From: an uncultured Gammaproteobacteria bacterium
GTDB lineage: Bacteria > Pseudomonadota > Gammaproteobacteria > Pseudomonadales > Pseudohongiellaceae
DNA length: 64,000 nt
Direction of reading: 5' to 3'
NCBI GenBank assembly: GCA_913060975.1
Contig: CAJXVC010000001.1
Coordinates: 248,001-312,000 of the forward strand
Shown piece after piece: positions 19,842-32,091 of this stretch. The notes under the pieces were generated by a model, which searched no databases, was not told the DNA's origin, and saw only the letters and a list, made by a program, of their open reading frames with translations. Numbering within the stretch: position 1 is the first letter of the stretch; each line of letters begins with the position of its first letter. Both the position numbers and the translations under genes were made by a program.

Positions 19842-22136
19842 TCACGTGCGCGCCGAATCAAGCTCTTCTTGCTGTTGCTTTTTCTTGCCCTGAATATTCA
19901 GCTTGATGTCGTCGTTCTCGACGGTGACATTGACATCGCCCCCGCCATCAGACAACTCGCCAAAGAGAATATCTTCAGCCAGCGCCTTCTTCAGTTTTTC
20001 CTGAATCAAACGCGCCATTGGTCGTGCGCCCATGGCTTCGTTATAACCATGTTGGACGAACCAGTCGGTAGCCAATTCATCGACATGCAACAAGACGTTC
20101 TTGTCATCAAGCTGTACTTGCAGGTTGACCAAAAATTTGTCGACCACAGTTCGTATCGTAGCAGGCGTAAGCGCGCCAAACTGGATAATGCTGTCGAGAC
20201 GATTACGGAATTCCGGAGTAAAGGCTTTCTTGATGATCTCCATACCGTCTGTCGTATGATCCTGTTCCGTAAAACCAATACTGGAGCGCGCCATTTCCTG
20301 GGCACCGGCGTTGGTAGTCATGATCAGAATGACATTGCGGAAATCGGCCCGTCGACCATTGTTGTCAGTCAATGAACCGTGGTCCATTACCTGCAATAAC
20401 AGATTGAAGACATCCGGATGTGCTTTCTCGATTTCATCAAGGAGCAACACACAATGCGGGTTCTTGGTGACAGCTTCGGTCAATAGACCGCCCTGATCAA
20501 AACCGACATACCCGGGCGGCGCACCTATCAATCGCGATACGGTATGGCGCTCCATGTATTCGGACATATCAAAGCGCACCAGTTCGATACCCATGATCTT
20601 GGCCAACTGACGGCTGACTTCGGTTTTACCGACTCCCGTAGGACCAGCGAACAGGAATGAACCAATCGGCTTTTCTCCTTCGTTCAAACCAGCACGCGAA
20701 AGCTTGATCGCAGTCGACAGTGAATCGATTGCCTTGTCTTGACCAAACACCACCATTTTCAGATTTGGCTCGAGGCTCTTGAGTGCATCGATGTCAGAAT
20801 TGGAGACGTGTTTGGGTGGAATCTTGGCAATCGCTGCGACAACTTTTTCCATGTCCTGAACCTGGATAAGCTTCTTGCGCTTGCTGACTGGTTGCAGACG
20901 TTGATAGGCACCCGCCTCGTCAATAACGTCAATCGCCTTGTCGGGCATATAACGGTCGTTAATATAGCGGCCTGCCAATTCTGAGGCCGCCTTCAAGGCA
21001 CGATCGCTGTAGCGTAAATCGTGGTGCGACTCGAAACGGGACTTGAGCCCTTTCAGAATACGGTAAGTAGTATCGACATCGGGTTCGTCCACATCAATTT
21101 TCTGGAAGCGGCGCGACAACGCCCTGTCCTTCTCAAAAATACCGCGGTATTCCTGATACGTGGTCGAGCCAATGCAACGCATGTTGCCAGAGGTCAGAAC
21201 CGGCTTGAGCAGATTGGAAGCATCCATGACCCCACCCGAAGCAGCGCCGGCACCGATAATGGTGTGGATCTCGTCAATGAACAAAATCGCATGTTCGTTT
21301 TTCTTCAATTCGGCTAGCAGTGCCTTGAAACGTTTTTCAAAGTCACCGCGGTATTTGGTGCCGGCCAGCAAAGCGCCGAGGTCCAGAGAGTAGATGACAC
21401 TATTGGCCAGAACTTCCGGAACCTGCTCTTCAACAATCAGTTTGGCCAGGCCTTCGGCCACAGCAGTCTTGCCGACACCGGATTCACCGACTAATAACGG
21501 GTTGTTCTTGCGGCGCCGTGACAAGACCTGAATGACGCGCATGACTTCGTCTTCACGTCCGATCAGTGGATCGATGCGGCCCTGTTCAGCTTCGGCATTA
21601 AGATTAGTGGCAAAACTCTCCAGCGGGTTGCTGGAGGCTTCTCCGCCCGCCTCCTCTTCTTGCTGCTCATGGCCAGGCTCATTGGGCGTTGTTTGGCCCG
21701 GAATCTTGGAAATGCCGTGGGTAATGAAATTCACTACATCAATACGGGCAACATCTTGCTGCCTGAGGAAATACACAGCCTGGCTTTCCTGTTCGCTGAA
21801 TATGGCGACCAGCACATTGGCGCCGGTGACTTCGCGCTTGCCGGAGGACTGCACATGGAATACGGCACGCTGCAATACACGCTGAAAACCCAAAGTGGGC
21901 TGCGTCTCAACTGCGGCTTCGGCTTCGGGGATCAGCGGCGTAGTGGCATCGACAAAATCAATGAGTTCAGCGCGCAAACGCGCCAAATCACAATCGCAGG
22001 CAACCAGCACGCTGGAGGCGACTTCATTGTCGAGAAGTGCCAGCAAGAGGTGTTCAACGGTCATGAATTCATGACGTTTCTGACGCGCCCCCTTGAAGGC
22101 GTAATTGAGAGTTGCTTCGAGGTCTTTACTTAACAT
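19842..22136 (-). CDS. clpA: ClpAP unfoldase ATPase subunit ClpA
   Basis: A 764-aa AAA+ chaperone that unfolds N-degron and SsrA substrates for ClpP. The N-domain (residues 1-140; it binds ClpS) is followed by D1 with Walker [15 protein letters not shown] near residue 217 and D2 with Walker [15 protein letters not shown] near residue 495. The ClpP-docking IGF-type loop is present as SSIGFTEQ. The C-terminus ends in a Gln/Glu-rich tail. It follows clpS on the same strand with a 39-nt gap. Confidence 0.97.
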   Translation of the reverse strand: MLSKDLEATLNYAFKGARQKRHEFMTVEHLLLALLDNEVASSVLVACDCDLARLRAELIDFVDATTPLIPEAEAAVETQPTLGFQRVLQRAVFHVQSSGKREVTGANVLVAIFSEQESQAVYFLRQQDVARIDVVNFITHGISKIPGQTTPNEPGHEQQEEEAGGEASSNPLESFATNLNAEAEQGRIDPLIGREDEVMRVIQVLSRRRKNNPLLVGESGVGKTAVAEGLAKLIVEEQVPEVLANSVIYSLDLGALLAGTKYRGDFEKRFKALLAELKKNEHAILFIDEIHTIIGAGAASGGVMDASNLLKPVLTSGNMRCIGSTTYQEYRGIFEKDRALSRRFQKIDVDEPDVDTTYRILKGLKSRFESHHDLRYSDRALKAASELAGRYINDRYMPDKAIDVIDEAGAYQRLQPVSKRKKLIQVQDMEKVVAAIAKIPPKHVSNSDIDALKSLEPNLKMVVFGQDKAIDSLSTAIKLSRAGLNEGEKPIGSFLFAGPTGVGKTEVSRQLAKIMGIELVRFDMSEYMERHTVSRLIGAPPGYVGFDQGGLLTEAVTKNPHCVLLLDEIEKAHPDVFNLLLQVMDHGSLTDNNGRRADFRNVILIMTTNAGAQEMARSSIGFTEQDHTTDGMEIIKKAFTPEFRNRLDSIIQFGALTPATIRTVVDKFLVNLQVQLDDKNVLLHVDELATDWFVQHGYNEAMGARPMARLIQEKLKKALAEDILFGELSDGGGDVNVTVENDDIKLNIQGKKKQQQEELDSART

Positions 22137-22175
22137 AGTGCGCCTTTACTGAGGATCGGCGACTACCGATCTGTT

Positions 22176-22559
22176 CTATCTGTCGACTTCGACAGAACAT
22201 AAAAGTGGCTGCTCGCATTCCCGCGAATAATCGTTGACCTGGGCAGCCTTGGTTTCGGCGACATCCTTGCTATATACGCCACAAACACCTTTGCCTTCGG
22301 TGTGGACCTTCAACATGACTTGCGTGGCTTTTTCCACATTCATATTGAAGAATGAGCGTAGCACATCGACGACAAAATCCATCGGGGTGTAGTCGTCATT
22401 AATCAACACCACCTTGTACAGTGGTGGTTGCTTGAGCTTGGGCTTTTCAGTTGTGGTGGTTGTGCCAATATCAGGATCATTGTCACTCTCATCCCCGGCG
22501 TTGCGAGGCCGCATGGGAAGCTGGGTCATGCCGGTCTGTAAGCCAATTTTATTCGTCAT
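22176..22559 (-). CDS. clpS: ClpS adaptor
   Basis: A 127-aa adaptor that delivers N-degron substrates to ClpA. The folded core has [22 protein letters not shown], with the DD-x-TPM substrate pocket, and the [19 protein letters not shown] segment that contacts ClpA. The N-terminal extension before PPLYK (about 45 aa, with a short TTTTTE run) is longer than in E. coli ClpS (106 aa); internal Met codons at residues 11 or 16 could be the true start. It is divergent from cspD, as in Pseudomonas and E. coli. Confidence 0.94.
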   Translation of the reverse strand: MTNKIGLQTGMTQLPMRPRNAGDESDNDPDIGTTTTTEKPKLKQPPLYKVVLINDDYTPMDFVVDVLRSFFNMNVEKATQVMLKVHTEGKGVCGVYSKDVAETKAAQVNDYSRECEQPLLCSVEVDR

Positions 22560-22867
22560 ACCTGTACTACTAAGAAACGATCAAATCGTGGTTAAGGATT
22601 ACTTGCTTGACCATGACAGAAGTTATTTTGCGCCAGATTTTCTGTCTTGGGAAGGGTTGATCTATAGCTCTATTTGGCTCTGACAGCCAAGCAAGCCTGA
22701 TTGAATATGGCGCTAATTCATCATTTTTCAAGGGTTTGAGCGGCAATTCGCAGACAATAAATCAAGACATATTTTTGACATCGGCCAAGCACTCCTGTAT
22801 AGGATTATTTGTGGCTAATTGTCACGCCTTAATAATTACAAGAAATAATAACAGTACGGAGTTTAGA
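22560..22867. other. clpS-cspD divergent regulatory region
   Basis: 308 bases without a gene. The cspD promoter is described at 22775-22803, leaving a leader of roughly 60 nt, much of it AT-rich. No separate regulatory RNA was recognised. Confidence 0.5.
22775..22803 (+). promoter_or_regulatory. Sigma70 promoter of cspD
   Basis: TTGACA (22775-22780), 17-bp spacer, TATAGG (22798-22803). The -35 is perfect and the spacing ideal. Transcription would start about 60 nt before the cspD ATG. Confidence 0.65.
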
Positions 22868-23203
22868 ATGAGTACTGGGCAAGTAAAATGGTTCAACAAT
22901 GCAAAGGGTTTCGGCTTCATTCTTCCTGACGATGGGGGTGACGATTTATTCGCGCACTACTCGGCCATCGGGATGGAGGGCTATAAAACTCTGAAAGCTG
23001 GTCAGTTAGTTTCTTTCGATGCGATCGAAGGGCCCAAGGGGTTGCATGCTGCAAACATACACCCTCTCGCGGACTCTGAAGGCAGTGCACCCAGCACTGA
23101 CAGCGTCGAAGGGGCAACAGGAAGTTCAGAGGAAGCTGCCAATGCGGAGCAAGCTTCTGACTCACCGCCCATAAGCGAAGAATCTGCCGCACAAACTGGA
23201 TAG
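22868..23203 (+). CDS. cspD: CspD-like cold-shock domain protein with acidic tail
   Basis: A 111-aa protein. ATG 22868 follows GGAG (22858-22861) by 6 nt; the frame is open further upstream without a start signal. Residues 1-68 form a cold-shock domain with RNP1 KGFGFI and RNP2 DLFAHY, and the GYKTLKAGQ loop is typical of CspD, which inhibits replication in slow-growing cells. Residues from about 68 to 111 are a disordered Ser/Glu/Ala-rich acidic extension not present in E. coli CspD (74 aa) but seen in some gammaproteobacterial relatives. It is divergent from clpS. Confidence 0.9.
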   Translation: MSTGQVKWFNNAKGFGFILPDDGGDDLFAHYSAIGMEGYKTLKAGQLVSFDAIEGPKGLHAANIHPLADSEGSAPSTDSVEGATGSSEEAANAEQASDSPPISEESAAQTG

Positions 23204-23329
23204 TCTTCAGCTCTGCTGAGCTGGGCAGTTTGCCGTGCATGTAGCCTGGGCAACCAGGCTACCACTTCATCACAGCAGTTCCTTGTGAGAGCATGCTACG
23301 CTCTTTTTTTGACTAAACTCTTGTTTGAT

Positions 23330-23410
23330 TCACAGGTGTTCAAGTCACAGGTGTTTAAAGCACTGGTGTTTAGACCTGTGGGGTTTTAAGCAAAAGGGTT
23401 TTAAGCAAAG
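23330..23410. repeat. Imperfect tandem repeats upstream of rluE
   Basis: Three copies of a roughly 15-bp unit built on CACAGGTGTT (from 23330, 23346 and 23361; the third reads CACTGGTGTT) are followed by two copies of GGTTTTAAGCAAAAG (23382-23396, 23397-23410, the second one base shorter). The second set reaches the rluE ribosome-binding site. Confidence 0.7.
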
Positions 23411-23418
23411 GAACTGGC

Positions 23419-23961
23419 GTGGCAGCAATTATTCTTCTGAACAAGCCCTATGGGGTGCTCTCTCAGTTTACTGGTAGCGAACAGGAACAAACCCTGGCGC
23501 AGCATATTGATGCGCCCGGGTTTTACGCGGCTGGCCGACTGGATAAAGACTCCGAGGGGCTGCTGATTCTGACCAGTGATGGCAAGCTGCAGCAACAGAT
23601 CAGCAATCCCCGCTACGACAAGAAGAAAGTCTATTTGGTGCAGGTCGATGGTGACATTGATGCGACTGCTATCAGCAAGTTACGCGTCGGTGTCCAACTC
23701 AAGGATGGCATGACGCGCGCGGCAGAGGCCGAGAAGATTGCCGAGCCAGCGTTATGGCCAAGAACCCCGCCAGTTCGCTTTCGAAAACACATTCCCACCT
23801 CATGGCTCAAGCTCACTATAAGTGAAGGTAAGAATCGTCAGGTGCGGCGCATGACGGCAGCGGTTGGCTTCCCCACTCTACGTCTTGTGCGCACTCAGGT
23901 TAGCCAGTGGCAGCTAGACGACCTGCAGCCAGGCCAGTGGTGCTACGCCGATGCAACCTAG
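23419..23961 (+). CDS. rluE: 23S rRNA pseudouridine synthase RluE-like
   Basis: A 180-aa RsuA-family pseudouridine synthase lacking an S4 domain, as does E. coli RluE, which modifies 23S rRNA U2457. Catalytic Asp42 lies in GRLDKDSEGLL; KVYLVQVDG and SEGKNRQVRRMTAAVGFPTLRL complete the family pattern. The start is GTG 23419 with AAAGGA upstream. The gene sits near nudJ-mnmA-hflD-purB as in E. coli, although moaCDE is interposed here and icd is absent. Confidence 0.93.
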   Translation: MAAIILLNKPYGVLSQFTGSEQEQTLAQHIDAPGFYAAGRLDKDSEGLLILTSDGKLQQQISNPRYDKKKVYLVQVDGDIDATAISKLRVGVQLKDGMTRAAEAEKIAEPALWPRTPPVRFRKHIPTSWLKLTISEGKNRQVRRMTAAVGFPTLRLVRTQVSQWQLDDLQPGQWCYADAT

Positions 23962-24057
23962 ACGTAGCAAAAGGATTCTTCGAAGGTGAAAAAGGTCAGC
24001 TAACCGTTCTATCTTTGCGGCGCTCGTAACGAAGAATTCGGCAAGCCGTGTTTGCCA

Positions 24058-24546
24058 TCAACAAGATTTTTGCCAGCGCGCGATAGCGTCGTCATCTGAT
24101 TGCCGACTATCCACCCACTCGCTGCCGTTGGGCGTTTCCTGTTTTTTCCAGAACGGCGCATTGCTCTTCAAATAATCCATAATGAACTGCGCAGCATCGA
24201 AAGCATCCTGACGATGGGCGCTGGCAGTAGCTACCAAAACAATCTGGTCTTGCGCCTGCAATCGGCCAACTCGATGAATGATACGTGTGGCCAGCAAGCG
24301 CCAGCGGGCATTGGCCTGATCGGCGATGTCCTGTAAACACTTTTCAGTCATGCCCGGATAGTGTTCCAGTGTTAGCGCAACAACTGATTCGTTTTTACTC
24401 TCGCTCCCACCTTCGCTCGCTGTCTGGTCATAGACTTCGCGCACGAGTCCGGTAAATGTGACAATTGCCCCGGCATCGCCTGCTGCGATTCGCAGCTCAG
24501 CTTGTTCGCGACCCAGATCAAAATCTTCGGTTTGAATGGAAATCAT
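24058..24546 (-). CDS. moaE: Molybdopterin synthase catalytic subunit
   Basis: A 162-aa protein that with MoaD converts cyclic pyranopterin monophosphate to molybdopterin. Motifs are GAIVTFTGLVR, LTLEHYPGMTEK, RIIHRVGRL and the active-site lysines in YLKSNAPFWKKQ. A non-conserved insertion (SEGGSESKNES) lies near residue 45. It is the last gene of moaC-moaD-moaE, with 4 nt between moaD stop and its start. moaA and moaB are not in the window. Confidence 0.95.
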   Translation of the reverse strand: MISIQTEDFDLGREQAELRIAAGDAGAIVTFTGLVREVYDQTASEGGSESKNESVVALTLEHYPGMTEKCLQDIADQANARWRLLATRIIHRVGRLQAQDQIVLVATASAHRQDAFDAAQFIMDYLKSNAPFWKKQETPNGSEWVDSRQSDDDAIARWQKSC

Positions 24547-24550
24547 ACTC

Positions 24551-24805
24551 CTAACCGCCAGTCATTGGTGGGAAGTAGGCCACTTCATCGTCATCATGGA
24601 CCGGATGATCCGCACCAACAACGGTTTGATTCACAGCGGTAAGCAATTTGTTTTCATTGCTAACCAGCGCCGAGAAATTCTCATCCTGCAGTGCGAGCAA
24701 ATCTGTGAGGTCTGACACTTTCTGTATTTTATTGGTGAGCTCAATCTCATCTCTGTCGCGGGACAAGGCTTCTCTAACGCTGGCGAAATAATGCACAGTA
24801 ATCAT
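24551..24805 (-). CDS. moaD: Molybdopterin synthase sulfur carrier subunit
   Basis: An 84-aa ubiquitin-like protein whose C-terminal Gly-Gly (PPMTGG) is adenylated and thiocarboxylated to donate sulfur to MoaE. The beta-grasp pattern is VHYFASVREAL at the start and DDDEVAYFPPMTGG at the end. It lies 2 nt after moaC. Confidence 0.95.
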   Translation of the reverse strand: MITVHYFASVREALSRDRDEIELTNKIQKVSDLTDLLALQDENFSALVSNENKLLTAVNQTVVGADHPVHDDDEVAYFPPMTGG

Positions 24806-24807
24806 GA

Positions 24808-25293
24808 TTACACCGATTCCAGTCGTTTGTAGTGGCCACTGCGGCCACCTTCTTTTTCCTGCAGACAGATATCACCGATGACCATGTCTTTATCAACAGC
24901 CTTACACATATCGTAGATCGTCAGCGCCGCCACCGACACGGCGGTCAACGCCTCCATCTCGACACCAGTCTGACCGCTGACTTTGCAGCGCGCCTGAATC
25001 TCAACACAGTGTTGCTCGTTATTGAGTTGCAGTTGCACATCAACCGAACTCAACATCAACGGATGGCACAAGGGAATCAGGCTGGAACACTGCTTGGCAG
25101 CTTGAATGCCAGCAATACGTGCCACGCTCAGTACGTCCCCTTTCTTGTGCCCGCCTTCGGCTATCAAGGCAAGGGTCTGCTCAGACATGCTGATCCTGCC
25201 AGCCGCAATGGCAATGCGCTGGGTGACGTCTTTGTCACCAACATCGACCATGTTGGCGTTCCCTTGTTGGTCAATATGGGTCAGTTTACTCAT
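24808..25293 (-). CDS. moaC: Cyclic pyranopterin monophosphate synthase
   Basis: A 161-aa enzyme of molybdenum cofactor synthesis acting after MoaA. Motifs are [46 protein letters not shown] and the catalytic lysine region [13 protein letters not shown]. It is the first gene of moaCDE and divergent from nudJ. Confidence 0.96.
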   Translation of the reverse strand: MSKLTHIDQQGNANMVDVGDKDVTQRIAIAAGRISMSEQTLALIAEGGHKKGDVLSVARIAGIQAAKQCSSLIPLCHPLMLSSVDVQLQLNNEQHCVEIQARCKVSGQTGVEMEALTAVSVAALTIYDMCKAVDKDMVIGDICLQEKEGGRSGHYKRLESV

Positions 25294-25487
25294 GCGGGTG
25301 TGCTGCCTTTGTCGGCCAATTGTCGCCCACTGACGACATTCGGCTAGGGTTTGCTTGGGTGGCGATATTATCCATGTTTATGGCGCTGAGCTAAAGCTGG
25401 GCTTCGCGCTTGCAGCGTGAATCCTGCTGTAGCTATTGAATAGTCGCAGCACCAAGGGCTAGCATTGCATCCTTTTGCGGAAACCCC

Positions 25488-25928
25488 ATGCGTCAATTAC
25501 CCCATGTCACCGTTGCCACTGTTGTTGAGCGCGACAATCACTTTTTGATGGTCAAAGAACACTCCGACGGCGTCGTGGTTTATAATCAGCCCGCCGGGCA
25601 CCTGGAAATTGGCGAGTCGCTAGTCGCAGCGGCAGTACGTGAAACGCTCGAGGAAACCGGCTGGCATGTCACTGTGCACAACCTGCTGGGCATTTATCAA
25701 TACACTTCGCCAGCCAACGGCATTAGCTATGTCCGGGTTTGTTTTATCGCTGAGGCCGATCATCAGGAGCCCAATGCCACATTGGATGCAGAAATCATCG
25801 AAGCGATTTGGTTACCGGCTGCGCAAATCCACAATCTTGGCGCGCAATTGCGTAGCCCCATGGTGAGCCGCGCAATCACGGATTACGAATCCGGCACGCG
25901 CTATCCACTCGAACTGATACAGCTTTAG
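25488..25928 (+). CDS. nudJ: Nudix hydrolase NudJ
   Basis: A 146-aa phosphatase for thiamine pyrophosphate precursors and nucleoside di/triphosphates in E. coli. The Nudix box is complete: [23 protein letters not shown] with the GX5EX7REUXEEXGU spacing. The N-terminal [18 protein letters not shown] is family-typical. It lies 23 nt before mnmA, as in E. coli and Pseudomonas. Confidence 0.94.
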   Translation: MRQLPHVTVATVVERDNHFLMVKEHSDGVVVYNQPAGHLEIGESLVAAAVRETLEETGWHVTVHNLLGIYQYTSPANGISYVRVCFIAEADHQEPNATLDAEIIEAIWLPAAQIHNLGAQLRSPMVSRAITDYESGTRYPLELIQL

Positions 25929-25951
25929 CACAGGAAGTCACTCCCTCAAGT

Positions 25952-27049
25952 ATGATTGCAGACCCCGCAACAACCCGCGTTATCGTCGGTATGTCCGGTG
26001 GCGTTGATTCATCTGTCGCCGCCCACCTTCTCAAGCAGCAAGGCTACCAAGTAGCCGGCCTGTTCATGAAGAACTGGGAGGAAGACGATGGCACTGAATA
26101 CTGCACTGCCAAGGAAGATCTGGCCGATGCGCAGTCAGTTTGCGACAGTCTTGGCATCGAGCTGCATGCCGCCAATTTCGCCGCCGAGTACTGGGACAAT
26201 GTGTTCGAACACTTCCTCAGTGAATACCAGGCTGGCCGTACCCCGAACCCGGATGTCTTGTGTAATCGCGAAATCAAATTCAAGGCGTTCCTGGAATACG
26301 CCCAGGAGCTCGGCGCCGACTTGATTGCCACCGGGCACTATGTCCGAAAACAGGCCAGCGGTGACCACACGTATCTGCTGAAAGGCAAAGACGACAACAA
26401 GGATCAGAGCTATTTCCTGTGTGAAGTGAATGAAGCCTGTTTGGCGAAAAGTCTGTTCCCGGTTGGCGAGCTACCCAAGAGTGAAGTACGGCAGATTGCC
26501 GCCCAGCTAGGCCTGCGCACCCATGACAAGAAAGACAGTACGGGCATCTGCTTTATTGGTGAGCGTAAATTCAAGGATTTCCTGCAGCAGTACTTGCCCG
26601 CCCAGCCCGGCAGCATTGAAAGCACTGATGGCGAGGTAATCGGTCAACATGCCGGGCTCATGTATTACACCCTTGGCCAGCGTCAGGGGCTGGGCATCGG
26701 CGGCATTGCCAACCGCCCGGAAGCCGCTTGGTATGTGGTTGAAAAGGATCTGACCCGCAACGTGCTGGTCGTGGGTCAGGGAAATGCCAATGAAGATCTG
26801 TATTCGTCTGCGCTGCTCGCGCAGCCCGCCAGCTGGGTCAATTCACCCCCGCCTGTGCTGCCGCTGACCTGTCATGCCAAGGTGCGCTATCGTCAGGCTG
26901 ATCAACAATGTACGGTGTCAGCGCGTGACGACGGCCGGCTTCATGTGGCCTTTGGCAAACCGCAGCGGGCAGTCACCCCGGGGCAATATATTGTGTTTTA
27001 TGATCAGGAGCGCTGCCTTGGCGGTGCGATAATCGATAGCTATGAGTAG
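25952..27049 (+). CDS. mnmA: tRNA-specific 2-thiouridylase
   Basis: A 365-aa enzyme that thiolates U34 of tRNA-Glu, -Gln and -Lys. The N-terminal PP-loop ATP site is [15 protein letters not shown]; catalytic Cys104 is in [12 protein letters not shown] and the partner cysteine (about residue 201) in [13 protein letters not shown]. It receives sulfur from TusE (tusDCBE at 9130-10555), so the whole relay downstream of TusA is encoded in this window. Its 3' end overlaps hflD by 8 nt. Confidence 0.97.
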   Translation: MIADPATTRVIVGMSGGVDSSVAAHLLKQQGYQVAGLFMKNWEEDDGTEYCTAKEDLADAQSVCDSLGIELHAANFAAEYWDNVFEHFLSEYQAGRTPNPDVLCNREIKFKAFLEYAQELGADLIATGHYVRKQASGDHTYLLKGKDDNKDQSYFLCEVNEACLAKSLFPVGELPKSEVRQIAAQLGLRTHDKKDSTGICFIGERKFKDFLQQYLPAQPGSIESTDGEVIGQHAGLMYYTLGQRQGLGIGGIANRPEAAWYVVEKDLTRNVLVVGQGNANEDLYSSALLAQPASWVNSPPPVLPLTCHAKVRYRQADQQCTVSARDDGRLHVAFGKPQRAVTPGQYIVFYDQERCLGGAIIDSYE

Positions 27050-27722
27050 TCAATTTACCCGCTGGGAAAACCAGAACATTGCCCTGGCTGCAGTTACCCA
27101 ATGCGCATCACTGGTGCAGAGTCTGGCCGTATCCGGGCAGGCGCCGCAATCGGACCTGCTAGCCTGTATTAACCCATTGATGGTGCTCAACCCGGATTCG
27201 ATCGACGCGGTCTATCCACAGGTGCCCGAACTCACCCGCGGGCTGCGCACCATGCAATCGCTGCTGGGCAGTGAGCGGTCACCGGAAAATGCCGATATGG
27301 TGCGCTACATTCTCGGCATGTTGCTGTTGCGCAATAAACTCGACGGTGATTCGGCCATGCAATCCACGGTACGCGATCGCCTGGCGCGCATCGAACCAAT
27401 ACAGGCCGTGCCAGAGGATTTTCAGGATCTTGATGAACGTGAGCGTCTGCAGGCTGCTCAAGATCGGTCCTTTCGCCAGCTGGCTGGTCTGTATCAGGAT
27501 ACAATCAGCACCCTGTCGTATCGGGTGCAGGTGCAGGGCAAAGTCGAGCACCTGAAAGACGAACAGGTTGCCAACCGTATTCGCGCCCTGCTGCTCGCCG
27601 GGATTCGTTCCGCTGTGTTGTGGCATCAACTCGGTGGCCGCCGCTGGCGCCTGCTGTTTTACCGTAAGAAAATTCAAGAATCTGCTGGAGATATCCGGCG
27701 TAAGTTATTGTCATCTGTATAG
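27042..27722 (+). CDS. hflD: HflD family lysogenization regulator
   Basis: A 226-aa, mostly helical protein, peripheral at the inner membrane. In E. coli, HflD binds the phage lambda CII activator; its host role is unclear. The N-terminal [18 protein letters not shown] and internal [14 protein letters not shown] segments are family-typical. It overlaps mnmA and lies 9 nt before purB, the standard mnmA-hflD-purB order. Confidence 0.93.
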   Translation: MSSQFTRWENQNIALAAVTQCASLVQSLAVSGQAPQSDLLACINPLMVLNPDSIDAVYPQVPELTRGLRTMQSLLGSERSPENADMVRYILGMLLLRNKLDGDSAMQSTVRDRLARIEPIQAVPEDFQDLDERERLQAAQDRSFRQLAGLYQDTISTLSYRVQVQGKVEHLKDEQVANRIRALLLAGIRSAVLWHQLGGRRWRLLFYRKKIQESAGDIRRKLLSSV

Positions 27723-30298
<2,576 letters not shown>

Positions 30299-30352
30299 AT
30301 ACCGTGGTGATACTCTTAACTTGTAACCTGATATAAGCCTATTAACCGTTTG

Positions 30353-30970
30353 TTAAATAACAATATCGCGCTGACTGGCAGAGCAGAATTGTGCCTGTAG
30401 TTCCGGGTAGGTGTGCACGGCCGGAAACTGCGGGAATTCAGCGATTACATTGTCAGGCGACTTGAACAGGATGCCAGCGTCGGCTTCACTCAACATGGTT
30501 GTATCGTTGTAGGAATCGCCCGCGGCTATCACCCGAAAGTTCAGCTGGTGGAAGGCTTTGACGCACTGTCGCTTGGGGTCTTCCTGGCGTAGTTTGTAGT
30601 CAACAATCATGCCCTTCTCATCGGCGATAAGGCGGTGACAGAACAGCGTCGGAAAGCCTAGCTGGCGCATTAGAGGATGGGAAAACTCATAGAAAGTATC
30701 TGATAAAATAATAACTTGGAAGTTTGACTTCAACCAGTTTATAAAATCGACCGCACCTTCAATTGGGGCCATCGTTGCGATGACTTCCTGAATATCCGGT
30801 AGTCCCAGCTTGTGCTGCGCCAACAGATCCAGCCGTTGGCGCATCAAGACGTTGTAATCCGGAATATCTCGAGTTGTGGCCTTCAACTCATCGATGCCGG
30901 TTTTCTCTGCAAATCCGATCCAGATTTCCGGGATCAATACACCTTCCAGGTCCAGTGCTGCTATTTCCAT
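30353..30970 (-). CDS. thrH: ThrH: phosphoserine phosphatase / homoserine phosphotransferase
   Basis: A 205-aa HAD-superfamily enzyme. In Pseudomonas, ThrH dephosphorylates phosphoserine and can transfer phosphate to homoserine, suppressing thrB and serB defects. HAD motif I is LDLEGVL, with Glu in place of the usual second Asp as in ThrH. Motif II is ILSDTFYEFS and motif IV AAGDSYNDTTML. It is convergent with roxA. Confidence 0.92.
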   Translation of the reverse strand: MEIAALDLEGVLIPEIWIGFAEKTGIDELKATTRDIPDYNVLMRQRLDLLAQHKLGLPDIQEVIATMAPIEGAVDFINWLKSNFQVIILSDTFYEFSHPLMRQLGFPTLFCHRLIADEKGMIVDYKLRQEDPKRQCVKAFHQLNFRVIAAGDSYNDTTMLSEADAGILFKSPDNVIAEFPQFPAVHTYPELQAQFCSASQRDIVI

Positions 30971-31356
30971 GACCAGATACTTCCTCGAGACAAAAGAGCC
31001 AATTTACCAGATCATTTGAGCGGCGAGAAGCTGTGACAGTGCATCTGTAACCGGGACCAAGATATGGTGTAGGTGAGTAATCGCCTAACCCATATTCTGT
31101 GTAAAATTATAGTTTAGACAGTCTAACTCATTAATTTAATTGAATTTTTTCACGTGGAACATTCATCTAAAAACCGCCGTCAGAAGCATGGTTAACAAGC
31201 CTGAACCGGCAAGCCTTTACCACATGCCGTAAATACACGAGAATGTTCGGCCTCTGGCAGCATGGTCTGGCCCCTGCTCCAAGCGCCGGCACTCTTGTCT
31301 GGCTCTAATTGTAAGGACCCAATTGTAAGGCCCTAAACATCAATACGGATCGCTGA
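30971..31356. other. thrH-cysH intergenic region
   Basis: 386 bases separating the divergent thrH and cysH. It includes the palindrome TTAGAC-a-GTCTAA at 31114-31126 in an AT-rich stretch (31100-31150), and a short direct repeat AATTGTAAGG (31308, 31321) near cysH. No gene was seen. Confidence 0.5.
31114..31126. promoter_or_regulatory. Palindrome TTAGACaGTCTAA upstream of cysH
   Basis: A perfect 6-bp inverted repeat with one central base about 230 nt before the cysH start. The core TAGAC-N-GTCTA recurs at 46260-46270 upstream of the HTH-cyclase gene. Regulator unknown. Confidence 0.45.
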
Positions 31357-32091
31357 ATGTTGTCACCTGAACAAATCAATGCCTTGAACTCCGAGCTTCA
31401 AGACGCCCACCCCAAGCAGATCATGGCCAAAATCCAGGAAGTGCTGCCCAATACTGCACTGTCCTTTAGCGGTGCCGAAGATGTCTTGCTGTTGCACTTT
31501 GCCAGCAAGATGCCTCAGCCTTTGCCAGTCTTTACGCTGGATACCGGCCGACTGCACCCGGAGACTTACCGGTTTATCGAACAAGTGCGAGACCACTACG
31601 GTATCGCTATTGAGGCATTGAGTCCCGATGCGGACGCATTGCAGGCCCTGGTCAAGGCCAAGGGGCTGTTCAGTTTTTATACAGATGGGCACAGCGAGTG
31701 CTGCGGCATTCGTAAAGTCGCCCCGCTGCGCCGCAAGCTGCAGACTGTCGATGCCTGGATCACTGGTCAGCGCCGCGATCAAAGCCCGACGCGGGCCGAA
31801 GTAGCGGTAGTCGAGCTCGACAGCGCGGCGTCTACGTCCGAGCATCCGGTGATTAAAGTGAATCCCCTGGCCAACTGGTCATCTGCCAAGGTCTGGGAAC
31901 ATATCCGCTTATTGGAAGTGCCCTACAACCCCTTGCATGACCAAGGCTTTATCAGCATTGGTTGTGAGCCCTGTACTCGCCCGGTTGGCCCGAACCAGCA
32001 TGAACGCGAAGGCCGTTGGTGGTGGGAAGAAGCAACCATCAAGGAATGTGGCTTGCATGCTGGCAACCTGCACGAGGCGCCCGGCGAGTAA
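31357..32091 (+). CDS. cysH: Adenylylsulfate (APS) reductase, CysH family
   Basis: A 244-aa thioredoxin-dependent enzyme of assimilatory sulfate reduction producing sulfite. It has the P-loop [13 protein letters not shown], Cys115-Cys116 in ECCGIRK, Cys203-x-x-Cys206 in CEPC, and catalytic Cys231 in KECGLH. The CC...CxxC set ligates a [4Fe-4S] cluster and marks the APS-reducing type of Pseudomonas, in contrast to the cluster-free PAPS reductase of E. coli. It abuts the convergent cysB-like gene with no intervening base. Confidence 0.95.
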   Translation: MLSPEQINALNSELQDAHPKQIMAKIQEVLPNTALSFSGAEDVLLLHFASKMPQPLPVFTLDTGRLHPETYRFIEQVRDHYGIAIEALSPDADALQALVKAKGLFSFYTDGHSECCGIRKVAPLRRKLQTVDAWITGQRRDQSPTRAEVAVVELDSAASTSEHPVIKVNPLANWSSAKVWEHIRLLEVPYNPLHDQGFISIGCEPCTRPVGPNQHEREGRWWWEEATIKECGLHAGNLHEAPGE

